A DNA stretch of 64,000 nt from Ceratotherium simum simum (lineage: Eukaryota; Chordata; Mammalia; Perissodactyla; Rhinocerotidae), in NCBI RefSeq assembly GCF_000283155.1, contig NW_004454217.1:3651134-3715133 (forward strand). Direction: 5' to 3'. Made by a program: the position numbers and the translations under genes. Each line of letters begins with the position of its first letter. Position 1 is the first letter of the stretch. The notes beneath the pieces were generated by a model, which saw nothing but the letters and a program-made list of their open reading frames with translations, searched no databases and had not been told where the DNA came from. Shown here one piece after another: positions 11,171-21,244 of the stretch.

Positions 11171-11984
11171 TCCCCTTGTAAACAATTAATATGTAACTAT
11201 TTTCTCCCATAACCATCATTTACCTTTCCCTAACTTAAAGGCACTCATTTCTAGTATATGTATATTTCAAATACTTTGCTGTTAGTTGATGTCTTTTTTT
11301 CCTGCTCTTTATATGTCCTCTATATTTGAGTTTCTTGTATGTGTTATTTTGGAAGTCATTAGAGAAGACAGTTTATGTAGCTTTTGGTCATAAGAAAATT
11401 CACTTATTCTGTAAAATCATGCACTTGGTAAATTCTGTTTTGTTTAGGCTTGGCAATAAATTCCAAAGATATTTAGTTGCATTTAATCCATATGTTATAT
11501 TGACCCATCTATCTTTACTAGTAGTCTGTCCTTTTTATAAACATGCCCATAAACTGTTCTAGTCACCTGCTTCTAAAGAAACGTGAATACTTTCTAGGCT
11601 TTGTGAAAAAGAAAACCTATAGTAAGAAAACAGACTGAGTTGTTCTTAGATGAGTACACCAAACACAAAAAAGAATTAAAAGAGAGGCGAAGTTTATTGA
11701 ATTTCTTTCTCATTAAACCAGCTTCCTGATTGTCTTTATACCTTCTCCTTAATTCTCATGTAGCCCTCCCTGATTTCCTTCAGGTCTAGCCAACAGCTTA
11801 TTTTCATAATAGGTAGCATTTTGGCTACGATGAGCTGTGCTTTTTATAAGCAATAAGCCTATTTTGAGGCCCTCAGATTCACTGATGTGCCAGTTGACAT
11901 TTTCTATTATATGCCTACTGTGGGCTAGGTGATGAGAGAGTTAGCCTTTTAAAGTCCTATCATGTATAGCTAAAGAAATCTTTG

Positions 11985-12185
11985 AGTGCAGAGTGTTTGC
12001 ATTTAAATCTTTTCTGTTGCTGGCTATCTGTGTGAACTTGGATAAATTTACATATTTAACTTCTGTAAGCCTCAGTTTCCTATAAAATGCCGGTAGTGTT
12101 CATATGTACTTCACTAGTTGGTTGAGGAATAAAAGAGATAACATGTAATTTTGGCACTCAAACTCATTAACACTAGTTATGTTAG
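11985..12185 (+). repeat. MIR SINE relic
   Basis: The stretch gctggctatctgtgtgaact, then taagcctcagtttcctataa, then gaggaataaaagagataaca is MIR in sense orientation. The 5' head is poorly conserved. Confidence 0.6.
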
Positions 12186-12197
12186 CTGGTATTTGGA

Positions 12198-12198
<1 letters not shown>

Positions 12199-12233
<35 letters not shown>
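12199..12233. repeat. (TA)n microsatellite
   Basis: This is an uninterrupted alternating TA run of about 17 units, immediately after the MIR relic. It is likely polymorphic. Confidence 0.95.
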
Positions 12234-12236
<3 letters not shown>

Positions 12237-12239
12237 TAT

Positions 12240-13330
12240 GTCTCTATATATGTCTGTGTATAATATAAAATAAAACAATCGTATTGATGAGTATTTGCAT
12301 CTGCCATGGCTATCTGCTCACATTGGGTACTCAATGGTCATTATTTGGTTGAAGAATTGGATTCAGATGTTGAGCAATTTATAAGTATATAGAATAAAAG
12401 CTGGCCATCTTGTCGTGGAGACCTTTGTGAATAGAAACAGCAGTCGTGTTTTTTCATTCCCTCTCCCTCTCTCTCTCGGTTGATTGGGTGACAGATCCTC
12501 ATGAAGATGGAGAGAAACAGGGTGGCTTCGGAACTTTCGTCCTACCTCCTTTTGGACTAAGTCTTAGGTTTTTAGGCTGAAGGATTCACGTATGCACATT
12601 CTTGATATAGACATGTCCTTTTTAGCCATTTATGATATAAATAAAAGTAGATTAAATGCCTGGAAAATAATGACGGAAATTCCAAAGGAGCCACCAGATG
12701 GAGAAGCATTTCTAATGGGATCCTTTGTTGAAACTGAAGTTATGAGAATAGAATTAACAATAAAAAGCTTGTATTGCATTGGTGTCTTTTAATACTTTGT
12801 ATTGTAAAAGCTGTTCTTATCTCAGAAGAATGTGTCCCTTGAGTCACATTCCCAAGATATTAGGGAATCTGTTTTCTGGAAATTTACTATGTAGTTAATG
12901 TCAAACAATTTTCTGGTTCTGTTTTCCAAGTCTTTCTCCCTGAAGTGCAAAGACTTCATTGACATGTGCAAAGCCCTCTTACAAAGGAGATGTGTGGATG
13001 AATGAGAACTAGAGAGAACAGGCAAAGCAGTAGCATAGGAGAGAAGATATTTTGAAAGGCAACCTGCTCAGCTTCAGAAGCTATTGCAATACTACCATCG
13101 TTTTGAACAGATCGTCAAGAATGTACAGTAGACAGCCAGTTTTCCTAGGCTTCCTGTTACAATCAGCTCTCCATTCTCACAAGCATCCATGTCATTGAGA
13201 TGCTGCATCTGGACTTTTCTTTTCACCATTAGGGATAAGTTTTTAGGAGGTTGCCTTTACACAAAGTGGGGGAGGAAGGTCAAAAAGAATATCCCATTCA
13301 TCTTATTGTTTAAAAATACAGATATTTGTG
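12240..13330. other. Non-coding stretch, nothing recognised
   Basis: A short CT-rich run (ccctctccctctctctctc) lies near 12460. The frames at 12592-12792 (plus) and 12822-13025 (minus) are under 70 codons and have no recognisable domain. Confidence 0.4.
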
Positions 13331-13334
13331 TATG

Positions 13335-13470
13335 TCTTGGTGTGTCTCACTTAATTATCACATTCGGTAAGTGTGTGAGCTAAGAATTTCTTTCCGCATT
13401 TCAGAGTGGAAAAATGAAACACAGAAAAGCTTATAGCTTACTCAGGACAACAAACAATCTGCCATTTCTT
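13335..13470 (-). repeat. MIR-like SINE relic, antisense
   Basis: The stretch cacttaattatcacattcgg, then tttctttccgcatttcagag, then tggaaaaatgaaacacagaa follows the antisense MIR core (ccattttacagatgaggaaactgaggcacagaga). Confidence 0.4.
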
Positions 13471-13484
13471 TGAGGGAAAAAGCT

Positions 13485-13620
13485 AAGTCTGTCTCATTCA
13501 CTACTGTATTTCCAGTTTCTAGTATGGTGCACACAGCAGATGCTCAAGAAGTAACTTGCTGAATGAATGAATGATTGAATGAGTGAATACATCAAGGAAG
13601 GAGTAAATAAACAAATGAAT
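13485..13620 (+). repeat. L2 3' end
   Basis: The sequence cactactgtatttccagttt, then tagtatggtgcacacagcag, then atgctcaagaagtaacttgc with a run of GAATGAAT-like units is a sense-strand L2 terminus. Confidence 0.65.
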
Positions 13621-13624
13621 GGTG

Positions 13625-14290
13625 ATAGATCCACAACACAGACGCAGTTCTATTGGATTCCCCAAAGTGCATGTTTCCCCTACTATTCGCTGCTATCTCC
13701 GTTTATACTTATCTCAGAGAGAAAGGTAAGGATTTGAGAAATGTTGTGATGTTAGCCTGGGGAGGCTTGTTCTTTATGACACTCTCAGCACCGTGGCCAG
13801 CATGTGAGTGTGTTGTCTGGGGAAGAGCTGGTGGGAGAAAAAGAAAGTTAGCAAGATGTTGGCTTATTGAGTGGGGAGAGCAGAAATCATATTATTTAAT
13901 AGGATCCAGAGATGAATGTAGGTCCAAATCCAAATTGGAAAAGTGTTAAGAATGGAGAGGAAAGATAAGAGAAATTAAGTCTGTATCTCTATTTGATGAC
14001 CAAATCAAAAACTGTAAGTCACTCAGATTCCCTTCTGTACTCTGCAGAGCAAACAACATTTACATAAGTATTTTTCCTTAGAGAGTAAGGTAAGGGGCAA
14101 AGAATTCAAAAGAACATTTGAACTGTTCACTATGCATATTTTTTAAAAATAGATTTAAAAGTGTAAGAAGAGCTAAATGCATTGTAAACCACATGGTCAT
14201 GAATTTTCATCAACATTTATGTGGGGAAAAACTATTGTGAAGTAATAATTTAAATAAAAGTTTTTACCTTCCTACAAATTAATTTTTAGC
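13625..14290. other. Non-coding stretch, nothing recognised
   Basis: The 98-codon frame at 13653-13949 has no recognisable domain and no splice or codon support. I treat it as random. Confidence 0.4.
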
Positions 14291-14295
14291 AGTGG

Positions 14296-15226
14296 ACTTC
14301 AAAAGACATAATTAAGAAATAAAAAGCAAAGTCAAAAAGTAGAAAAATATTTGCAAACTCATATCTAATAATGGACTTGTATCCTGAACATATAAACAAC
14401 TCTTACAACTCAACAATAGTAAGACAAAAAACACAATACAAAAGTGATCAAAATATTTGAGCAAACAGTTCTCTAAAGAAGATATGTGGATGATAAATAA
14501 GCACATGAAAAGATGCTCAACACCGTTAGTAATTAGTAAATGTAAATTAAAATTGCAGTGAGCTATGAGCTACCACATTTAGAGTGGCTAAATAAAAAGA
14601 AAAAACCACCCTACAATAGCAAGTGCTGACAAGGATGTGGAGCAACTGAAACTCTCATGCGTTCCTGGTGGAAGTGAGAAATGATGAAGCTTCTTTGGAA
14701 AACACACTGGTAGTTTCTAATACAGTTAAACATGAGTGAAGACGAATGTAAACGTCTGTCCCCCTCCTACCTCTGTTACCAGAAATTAAAACCTGTACTA
14801 AATGTTTGTGGTGGCTTTATTTATAATCACTAAAATCTAGAAACAACCCAGATCTCTATCAATTGATGAATGGATAAATGAACTGGGGTACATCCATATA
14901 GTTCATCCATTCAACAGTAGAAAGAACAAAACAATAATCAATTCAGCAACATGGGTGACTCTGATATGCTTTATGCTAAGTGAAAGAAGCCAACTCCAAA
15001 GTCTGCATACTGTATCATTGTATTTATATGATATTCTGGATAAGACAAAACTACAAGACAGAAAATAATTGCTGGTTGCCAGGTGCCTAGCTGGGGGTCA
15101 GGGATGGAAATTATGTCTTGATTGCATCGGTAGTTACACGATTGTAATCATTTGTCAAGTTTCATAGAAATGTACGCCTAAAAAGGATGATTTTGCTGTA
15201 TGTAAATTATACCTCAAAAATAACTT
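14296..15226 (+). mobile_element. Old L1 (L1M-type), 3' end
   Basis: This is one continuous match to the end of a mammalian L1 in sense orientation. It has the ORF2 C-terminal remnant (ttgcaaactcatatctaata, then catgaaaagatgctcaacac, then aaggatgtggagcaactgaa). The 3'-UTR follows (tcaattgatgaatggataaa, then ttatgctaagtgaaagaagc, then attgctggttgccaggtgcc). The ORF is riddled with stops. No clear TSD is seen, consistent with age. Confidence 0.85.
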
Positions 15227-15469
15227 TAGCAACGGCATTCAAATACTCAAATATTGAATGTATTCATAATAATAAGGTGAATGCGTATATTGGATGCTTA
15301 CCTAAGAATAAAATCTTCTCTTTCTTGTGTCAGCAGTAAATGCCTGAGGACATTGAAACTGAAACTTCATAAATCTCAAATAGTCTATTATTAGGATGCT
15401 TAATTCTTGCTGACTGTCCTTCCAATTAGAAAAATTAGGATAATTTTGTAATAGCTTAAAAGCACTGAA

Positions 15470-15650
15470 TAAAAAAAAAAGAGAGGAAGAGAGAATCCCT
15501 CTGAAGACCTGAGTTCCTGAGTTTTGGATAAAAGAATAATAGGGGAAAGAGGGAAAAAAAGATGGGAAAGGCAGAAAAATAAGAAAGAAATTGAAAGACG
15601 AGGAGGAGGGAGGGTATCAGAAAGAAGAGAGAAAGGTAGGCAACTGGGGC
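15470..15650. repeat. Purine-rich low-complexity tract
   Basis: This is a long A/G-biased region (gagaggaagagagaatccct, gaggaggagggagggtatca, aagaagagagaaaggtaggc). The 79-codon minus-strand frame over it is a low-complexity artefact. Confidence 0.65.
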
Positions 15651-15669
15651 AACAGAAATATCAATGGAA

Positions 15670-15870
15670 ATAACATGTATGTGTTGAGTGCTCACTATGT
15701 ATCAGGCACTGTGATAAGAGTTTACATGGGTAATCTGATTTAATCCTCACAACAACCTAATGGAGTAGCTACTGTTGTTATTCCCATTTTGCGAAGGGGG
15801 AAACTGAGGTTTTAGGTAGAATGCATAATTTAGGCAACCTCACACAAGTTATAAATGGGGGCAAAAGTAT
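15670..15870 (-). repeat. MIR SINE, antisense
   Basis: A clear antisense MIR: gtgttgagtgctcactatgt, atcaggcactgtgataagag, taatcctcacaacaacctaa, ttcccattttgcgaaggggg, then aaactgagg. It is nearly full length. Confidence 0.8.
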
Positions 15871-16722
15871 TTGCAAATCAGGTACAGCTGCTGCTGAAGC
15901 CTGTGCTGATTCCCTGCATGGAGCTTTATGGTAAAATACTCTGCTACTTCCATGAGTTATTGCAGTTATCTCAATGAATTGTATCTCAATACAAGGCATG
16001 GTTGCAATGGCTTATATACCATAAGAGTAATAAGAAATTAAACAGGGAAGGGAATATGGAACTCTTAACTTCTTCTTGGTTTGGTCTAAAGCTAGTGTAC
16101 CCTGATACTCATTTTCCAAAGGATCCTCTCCTTGGTGAGAACCTTTTGACATGGCATTTTTGTTTGATTGTCCACTTGGTCATAGTAGCAAAAGCCGTGG
16201 AATAATACTGTTCACTTCATCAAGTGTCCTTTTGGGGAGAAAATAAATACAAATAGTTTTTGTCGAAAGAAGTCTATATTATTTCAATCTGGTAAACTCA
16301 TCTTTAGCAGATGAGTTATTAAATGGGGACCAACTTCATAAAAAAGAGAATGATCAAGATTTAGGCTGATTTTGGTATGTGACAGGAGTATTCATCAATG
16401 TTGCATGCTACATTTAAGGAATAGATGACACTCGTGATAAATTAGATCTGGTTTATTTCTATCAGCTGAATATTAAAGATATCACTGACCCTTATGGAAC
16501 AATCCATATCCTATAAAGCAATGTTGCATCAGAACTATCCCAGTCCCCTGGATAGATCTGAGCAGCTTATGAAGGTTTCAATAGCAGGTATCCAAATTTA
16601 GACTTATGGATTTTCTGAATTGAATGGAATATAGTGAGCTTGGCCTCAAAAATCAATCCATTTTGATTGCTTGCAAAAGATACTTGCTAAGGAAACATTG
16701 GAGTGAAGTCTAAAAAAGTAAG

Positions 16723-16752
16723 TCTATATTTTGTGTTTAGACAAAATATAGA
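16723..16752. repeat. Perfect 12-bp inverted repeat (hairpin)
   Basis: The arms tctatattttgt (16723-16734) and acaaaatataga (16741-16752) are perfect reverse complements with a 6-nt loop, gtttag. Confidence 0.85.
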
Positions 16753-16791
16753 AAAGTTTCCTGCAGCTGCTACAAACTGGACAGGGACCAA

Positions 16792-16848
16792 TTGGGGTTA
16801 ATGGTCTTTGGCTTGAATAGCTCTACTTAGCTATCCATTAATCCCCAA
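16792..16848. repeat. Bulged inverted repeat next to the 16723 hairpin
   Basis: The outer arms are ttggggttaatgg (16792-16804) and ccattaatccccaa (16835-16848), which pair with one unpaired base. Inside, atagct and agctat pair around a short loop. The 3' arm is continuous and the 5' arm carries a bulge of about 12 nt. Confidence 0.7.
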
Positions 16849-17559
16849 AGAAATGCTTAGATCCTAGATTATTATTGATTCGTTGACAAACTCTTCCAAC
16901 CAACCAAACAGCATATGTTCCAAAATAACTAAGAACATATGCAACCTCTCTCAGAAGCTGTCTTAAGTGTATTCATACAGATTGAATGTAGAGTGGGGAG
17001 GTACTTCAGTGGTTGTGAAGACTGGGCTTTAGGCCTTTCCCCCAATAAGATTCTTGTTTCCTAAAATAAACCTAAGACGTGCTCAAATGGGATAATCCAT
17101 TTGTTCATTATTTTGTTCTAAGTTTGTAACAGGATCTTCGGGAAGCATTTATTGTTCAAAATATGGCACCACAAATTACGTTTCCATAATATGGGGAAAA
17201 ACGTACATTTCACAAGTCATACATTAACCTGAGACTGACTCCATGCAGTAGGGGAGAGGATATTTGGAAGAAGAAAATGAGGACCATGACTTAAAAATCA
17301 CCCAGATTTGTAGGGTGCAATTTTTATTTTAGTTTTAATACTTTTGATTTTATGCTATATGACTGTATTCACTTAATAGAATATCCTTAATATTTGATAG
17401 TAAATTGTCTATCTGATAATAATCAATATATAAAGACCTCAAATTACAAATAACAAAATGAAGGTTAACACTGAAAATTACAAGATAAAGTGTTTTATTT
17501 TTTGAAATAGTTCTCTCCCTCTGTCATAATTTAATCTGCTTAAGTTGATGCTTTTTAAT

Positions 17560-19600
17560 TGCACAAGTCATAAAAGTACATTTACCTTGTGAAAGGTTAA
17601 CAATATAGAGATATACTGTGAAAGGGAAGAGATCTCCATCACTGCTATCCCTTTCTCATTACTCACTACAAAGCTAAGCATTATGAAGATTTTGGAGTGC
17701 AGTTTTCAAATCTTTCTGTCTGTTTACTCTTATATACATATATCTATATTAATTCTTTTTGTTTTAAACAAATAGGATTACCTTACAAATATTTTTCTGA
17801 GGGTTGCTTTTTCCCATTACCTATGTTTTGGAAATTTGATGTCTCTGTCTCAGTTTTTAAAAAATACCTGTATGTTAGTGTTTCTTACACATATGGAATA
17901 TGATTTATTTACTAATTCATTATTGGTTAAGATTTAGGTTATTTCACCTGTTTTTTTTACTATTAAAAACAGTATTGCAGTGGATATCCTGTACATATTT
18001 CTCCATATTTCCCTCACACATGGATGCATATTTATTCATATGTGAGTAAAAATTGTTATAGGTTTGAAAGAATGAAATTGCTAAGAGCTAACTACTAACA
18101 CCTTACTCTAGAGGAGACTCCCCAATTTATACTTGCATCAACTGTATATAAAGTTTTTGTTTTAAGCTCCTCACCAATACAGAATATCATCACATTTTGC
18201 TTCTCTCAATCTGATGAAGAGAAAAGTATGTTGCTGTTCTAATTTCTGTTTCACTGCTCAGTGGTGAGGCAGAGAGTCCTTTTATGTATTTATTGATCCT
18301 TTTTACTTCTTTTTTTTCTCTGTAATTTTCCTGTTTGTATCTTTCCTCATTTTTCTTTTGGAGTTGTAAAATACTTTATATATTCTGGGTATTGATATTT
18401 TGTCAGCTATTTATGGAGCAAATATGTTTACCAGGCTTCACACTGGCTTTTTAAACTTTGTTTATGTTGTCTTTCCTCCTTTAGAAGTTTTAATTTTTAT
18501 TTCATTTTTTTATATGGACAAATACTTCAATATTTTTCTTTATGACTTTGGATCGTATTTCTTACATAGCATAGCCTCCCATATCCCAATTCTTCAATAT
18601 TTTCTGCTAACATTTTCTATTTGTGTTTTCATGTTTAACTTCTTTTTCGGGGACTGATATCTTGTACATATTTTCCTTTTCATTGGATCCTTTTAACTTT
18701 ATTACTAGAGCACAACCTCAGTGCAACCTTTCAGAGTGGTTTCGTTGATATTAAAATTTATGGATGCTTGCAGATTAAAAAAACAAAGTAGTATTTTGCG
18801 TTCTGCTTAAATTTTGGATTGCTTGGGTACAAAATTCTAGATTCAAAATCAGGTGTTTAAGGCCATCTCTCCATGGTCTTCTTTTAGCCGGTGCTGAAGA
18901 TGAGAAGTCTGATACCAGTCTGGTTTTTGTTTCTAATATAGGTGATTTTTGTTCCTCTCTCTGGAAGCTTTTGGATTTTCATCAGAAAGCTTCAAAATTG
19001 TTTCACTTTTAAAAACACTCCTAAATGTTCTAAAATTTTATCAAGCTATCTGAGTATGAGTCTTTTTCTATGCATGTTTGTCAGCATTTGATAAATCTGT
19101 AAACCAAACATGCGTGTCATTAGTTTGGGGAATTTTGTTTTGCCATATCTATTCTGTCTGTTTTACCTAGAAATTTAATTAGATGGATTGGAGAACTTCC
19201 TTAACTAATCTTCATGTCTGTTAAACTTATCTTCCTTCATACACCCCATCTCTTTGATCTTTTGCATTGCTTTCTGGAAATACTCCTTAGCTCAATCTTC
19301 TAGTTTACTAATTTGAGCTGTTGCTATGTCTGATCTATCACTATAGAGTTTTTATTTCAAAAGTCTTATACTTATTTTTCAATATTACCAGTTTTTTTCT
19401 TTTCAATGATAGTAAGCCCTCTTTAGTTTCTTCAAATTTTTATTTATATTTATTACTTATATTTATTTTCATATGTTTTGCTTTCTCCAATGTGAATTCT
19501 TCTTCTAGTTGAGATTGGTACTTCGCTTTCATAATGTTGATATTCTTTAAATGTATAGTGATTTTTAGTTTTCTGCTTAACCTTGTGTGTGAAAATGCCT
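17560..19600 (-). mobile_element. HAL1/L1-clade LINE relic, antisense
   Basis: Two L1-derived blocks lie close together in antisense. From about 18100 to 18620 the sequence follows the reverse complement of the L1 ORF2 C-terminus. Examples are ttctgggtattgatattttg, then tcagctatttatggagcaaa, then aaactttgtttatgttgtct, then tagaagttttaatttttat. From about 18790 to 19520 it follows the reverse complement of an ORF1-like segment. Examples are gtacaaaattctagattcaa, then gctgaagatgagaagtctga, then ctctctggaagcttttggat. Only about 200 bases separate them, whereas a full L1 has most of ORF2 in between. HAL1 ('half-L1') elements have an ORF1 but lack most of ORF2, so HAL1 is the best reading. An internally deleted L1M is the alternative. 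All frames are broken. Confidence 0.65.
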
Positions 19601-19629
19601 GTCATGGATGTTGGTGGTATTGACTATTA

Positions 19630-19880
19630 GAAAAGCAATGTGTTTTAGTGGTTAAGTGATTGGGTTTTAGAGCCAGAGAGACCCAATCTTGAACTCAGCT
19701 CCACAACTTAATAGCTATAACCTTGAGAAAGTGATGTAACCCCTCCATGTCTCAGTTTTTTCATTTGTACTATGGAGCTAATAATGATATCTGCTTATTG
19801 GAGTTAGGGATTTAATAAGAAAATACACAGAAAGTTGTTTAATATAGTGCCTAAAATGGTGTAAGCTCAATAAATCTTGT
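19630..19880 (+). repeat. MIR SINE, nearly full length
   Basis: The sequence gttttagtggttaagtgatt, tgggttttagagccagagag, ccatgtctcagttttttcat, and a final taagctcaataaatcttgtt gives the complete MIR order, tRNA-like head to tail. Confidence 0.8.
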
Positions 19881-19914
19881 TGTTGATGATGTTGATGACG
19901 ATGATTGTAGTGGT

Positions 19915-19937
19915 TGTGGAGGAGGAGGAGGAGGAGT
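19915..19937. repeat. (GGA)n microsatellite
   Basis: A short run of GGA/GAG triplets follows the MIR tail. It sits next to a GATGATGTTGATGACGATGA-like imperfect triplet run. Confidence 0.8.
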
Positions 19938-19939
19938 GG

Positions 19940-20430
19940 CAGGACCAAGTGTTGCAGTAGCTTGTCTTCACGACCAGTATCTGTTGGCCCTGCGTCCACA
20001 TCCTCAGTGACCACATTTACTTGCTTTGCCTGGAGGTAAATGTCATGCTGCACAGTGCTCTCTCTTCCACAGCACAAGTCAGGGAGAGGGGAGGGGCTGA
20101 TAGCCCAGGTGCTTTGAATGTGCTTCCTGGTTGGAGATTTCTTCACTCCAAATTCTACAGCATTTTGTCCCATGTGTATTTTAGTCTATGGTAATCTCTG
20201 GATTTACTTTACTCAAATTTTTTCTCTGTTCTGTTTTTAAGGTAGCCCTCAAAATCTGTCTTCTGTCACTGCCACTCTCTTTTATTTTCTAGTACTCTCT
20301 TGAATCTTTTAAAAGCATATTTTCTGTCACTTTATGAATTTGGAGCAGAAAGGAAAATTGACAGGTGTTGAATCTGCAATCTCAATCCAGTCTCTCAATA
20401 ACCTTATGGGCAAATTTAACTCACAAATTT
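19940..20430. other. Non-coding stretch, nothing recognised
   Basis: A 131-codon minus-strand frame (20173 down to 19778) runs through this area. It is built partly from the MIR and the triplet repeat (histidine/leucine-rich) and has no domain. I do not call it a gene. Confidence 0.4.
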
Positions 20431-20700
20431 AGCTAAAAAATTCTTTTTTTGTATGAGGAAGCTCGGCCCTGAGCTAACATCTGCCAATCCTCCTCTTTTT
20501 TTTTTTGAGGAAGACTGGCCCTAGGCTAACATCCATGCCCATCTTCCTCCACTTTATATGGGACTCCGCCACAGCATGGCTTGACAAGCGGTGCGTGGGT
20601 GTGCACCGGGATCCGAACTGGCGAACCCCCGGGCCGCTGCAGCCGAGCGCGTGCACTTAACCGCTTGCACCACCGGGCCAGCCCCAGCTAAAAAATTCTT
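20431..20700 (-). mobile_element. ERE SINE, antisense, long-tail form, with 15-bp TSDs
   Basis: The body is 20446-20685. On the minus strand it reads ggggctggcccggtggtgca, then a B-box-like gttcggatcc, then gccatgctgtggcggagtcc and catataaagtggaggaagat. Two copies of the gatgttagcc/t...ggccagtcttcctc tail follow. The perfect TSD agctaaaaaattctt lies at 20431-20445 and 20686-20700. Confidence 0.95.
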
Positions 20701-20701
20701 A

Positions 20702-21150
20702 TATGTGTCTATAAAGTATTTACAGAAGGAGTGGATTTTGTTGAGATGTAAATAAAACTTGAGGTATAGTACAAACTAATTACTCCTTAAGCTGTTTCTC
20801 TTTTCAAATTCTATTATGCTATTCAGTTGATTTGTTGATATTTGCTAAAGAAGCCTTCCTCTACATAACGACATTTTGCCTAAAATGAGAGCATGACCTT
20901 GGTGACTTTATCAATATTAAAAATACAGACCAATATACTTTTCATTTCTAACACAGACTGGTTCACATTTGGTGAGAAAAAACTTTTTTTTAATATTTCA
21001 GAAACATTCATCCTTTCCTATCCCACATAGAGCTTTCAGCCTATGACTCAGCGGGAAAAATCAAGATTGTTTCTCTTTATATGCCTCTCTTCTTGGAATC
21101 TAAGACTCTTTATATAATAGGCAAATATTATGGGGAAATTCTATACACTA
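20702..21150. other. Non-coding stretch, nothing recognised
   Basis: This is AT-rich unique-looking sequence with no frame or repeat that I can support. Confidence 0.4.
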
Positions 21151-21155
21151 TAGAA

Positions 21156-21240
21156 TAGGGATTGGCACACTTTTTTTCTGTAAAGGGCCTGATAGTGAAT
21201 ACTGTAGACTTTACGGGCTACATACATTCTCTGTTAAATA
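21156..21240 (+). repeat. Fragment of a hAT-type DNA transposon
   Basis: The sequence gggattggcacacttttttt, then ctgtaaagggcctgatagtg, then gactttacgggctacataca resembles the left end of a widespread eutherian non-autonomous DNA transposon (…ggcaaactttttctgtaaagggccagatagtaaatatt…). The right terminus was not found, so this is a partial copy. Confidence 0.5.
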
Positions 21241-21244
21241 TTCT

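Larger units (their letters stand above)
15875..17555. other. Repeat-poor sequence with strong inverted repeats
   Basis: About 1.7 kb has no repeat family I recognise. It contains a 12-bp perfect hairpin (16723-16752) and a bulged hairpin (16792-16848), listed separately. Open frames are short and without motifs. Confidence 0.4.

Noticed and set aside
19778..20173. 131-codon minus-strand frame rich in His and Leu
   Set aside because: It is composed of a triplet repeat and MIR sequence, with no recognisable domain.
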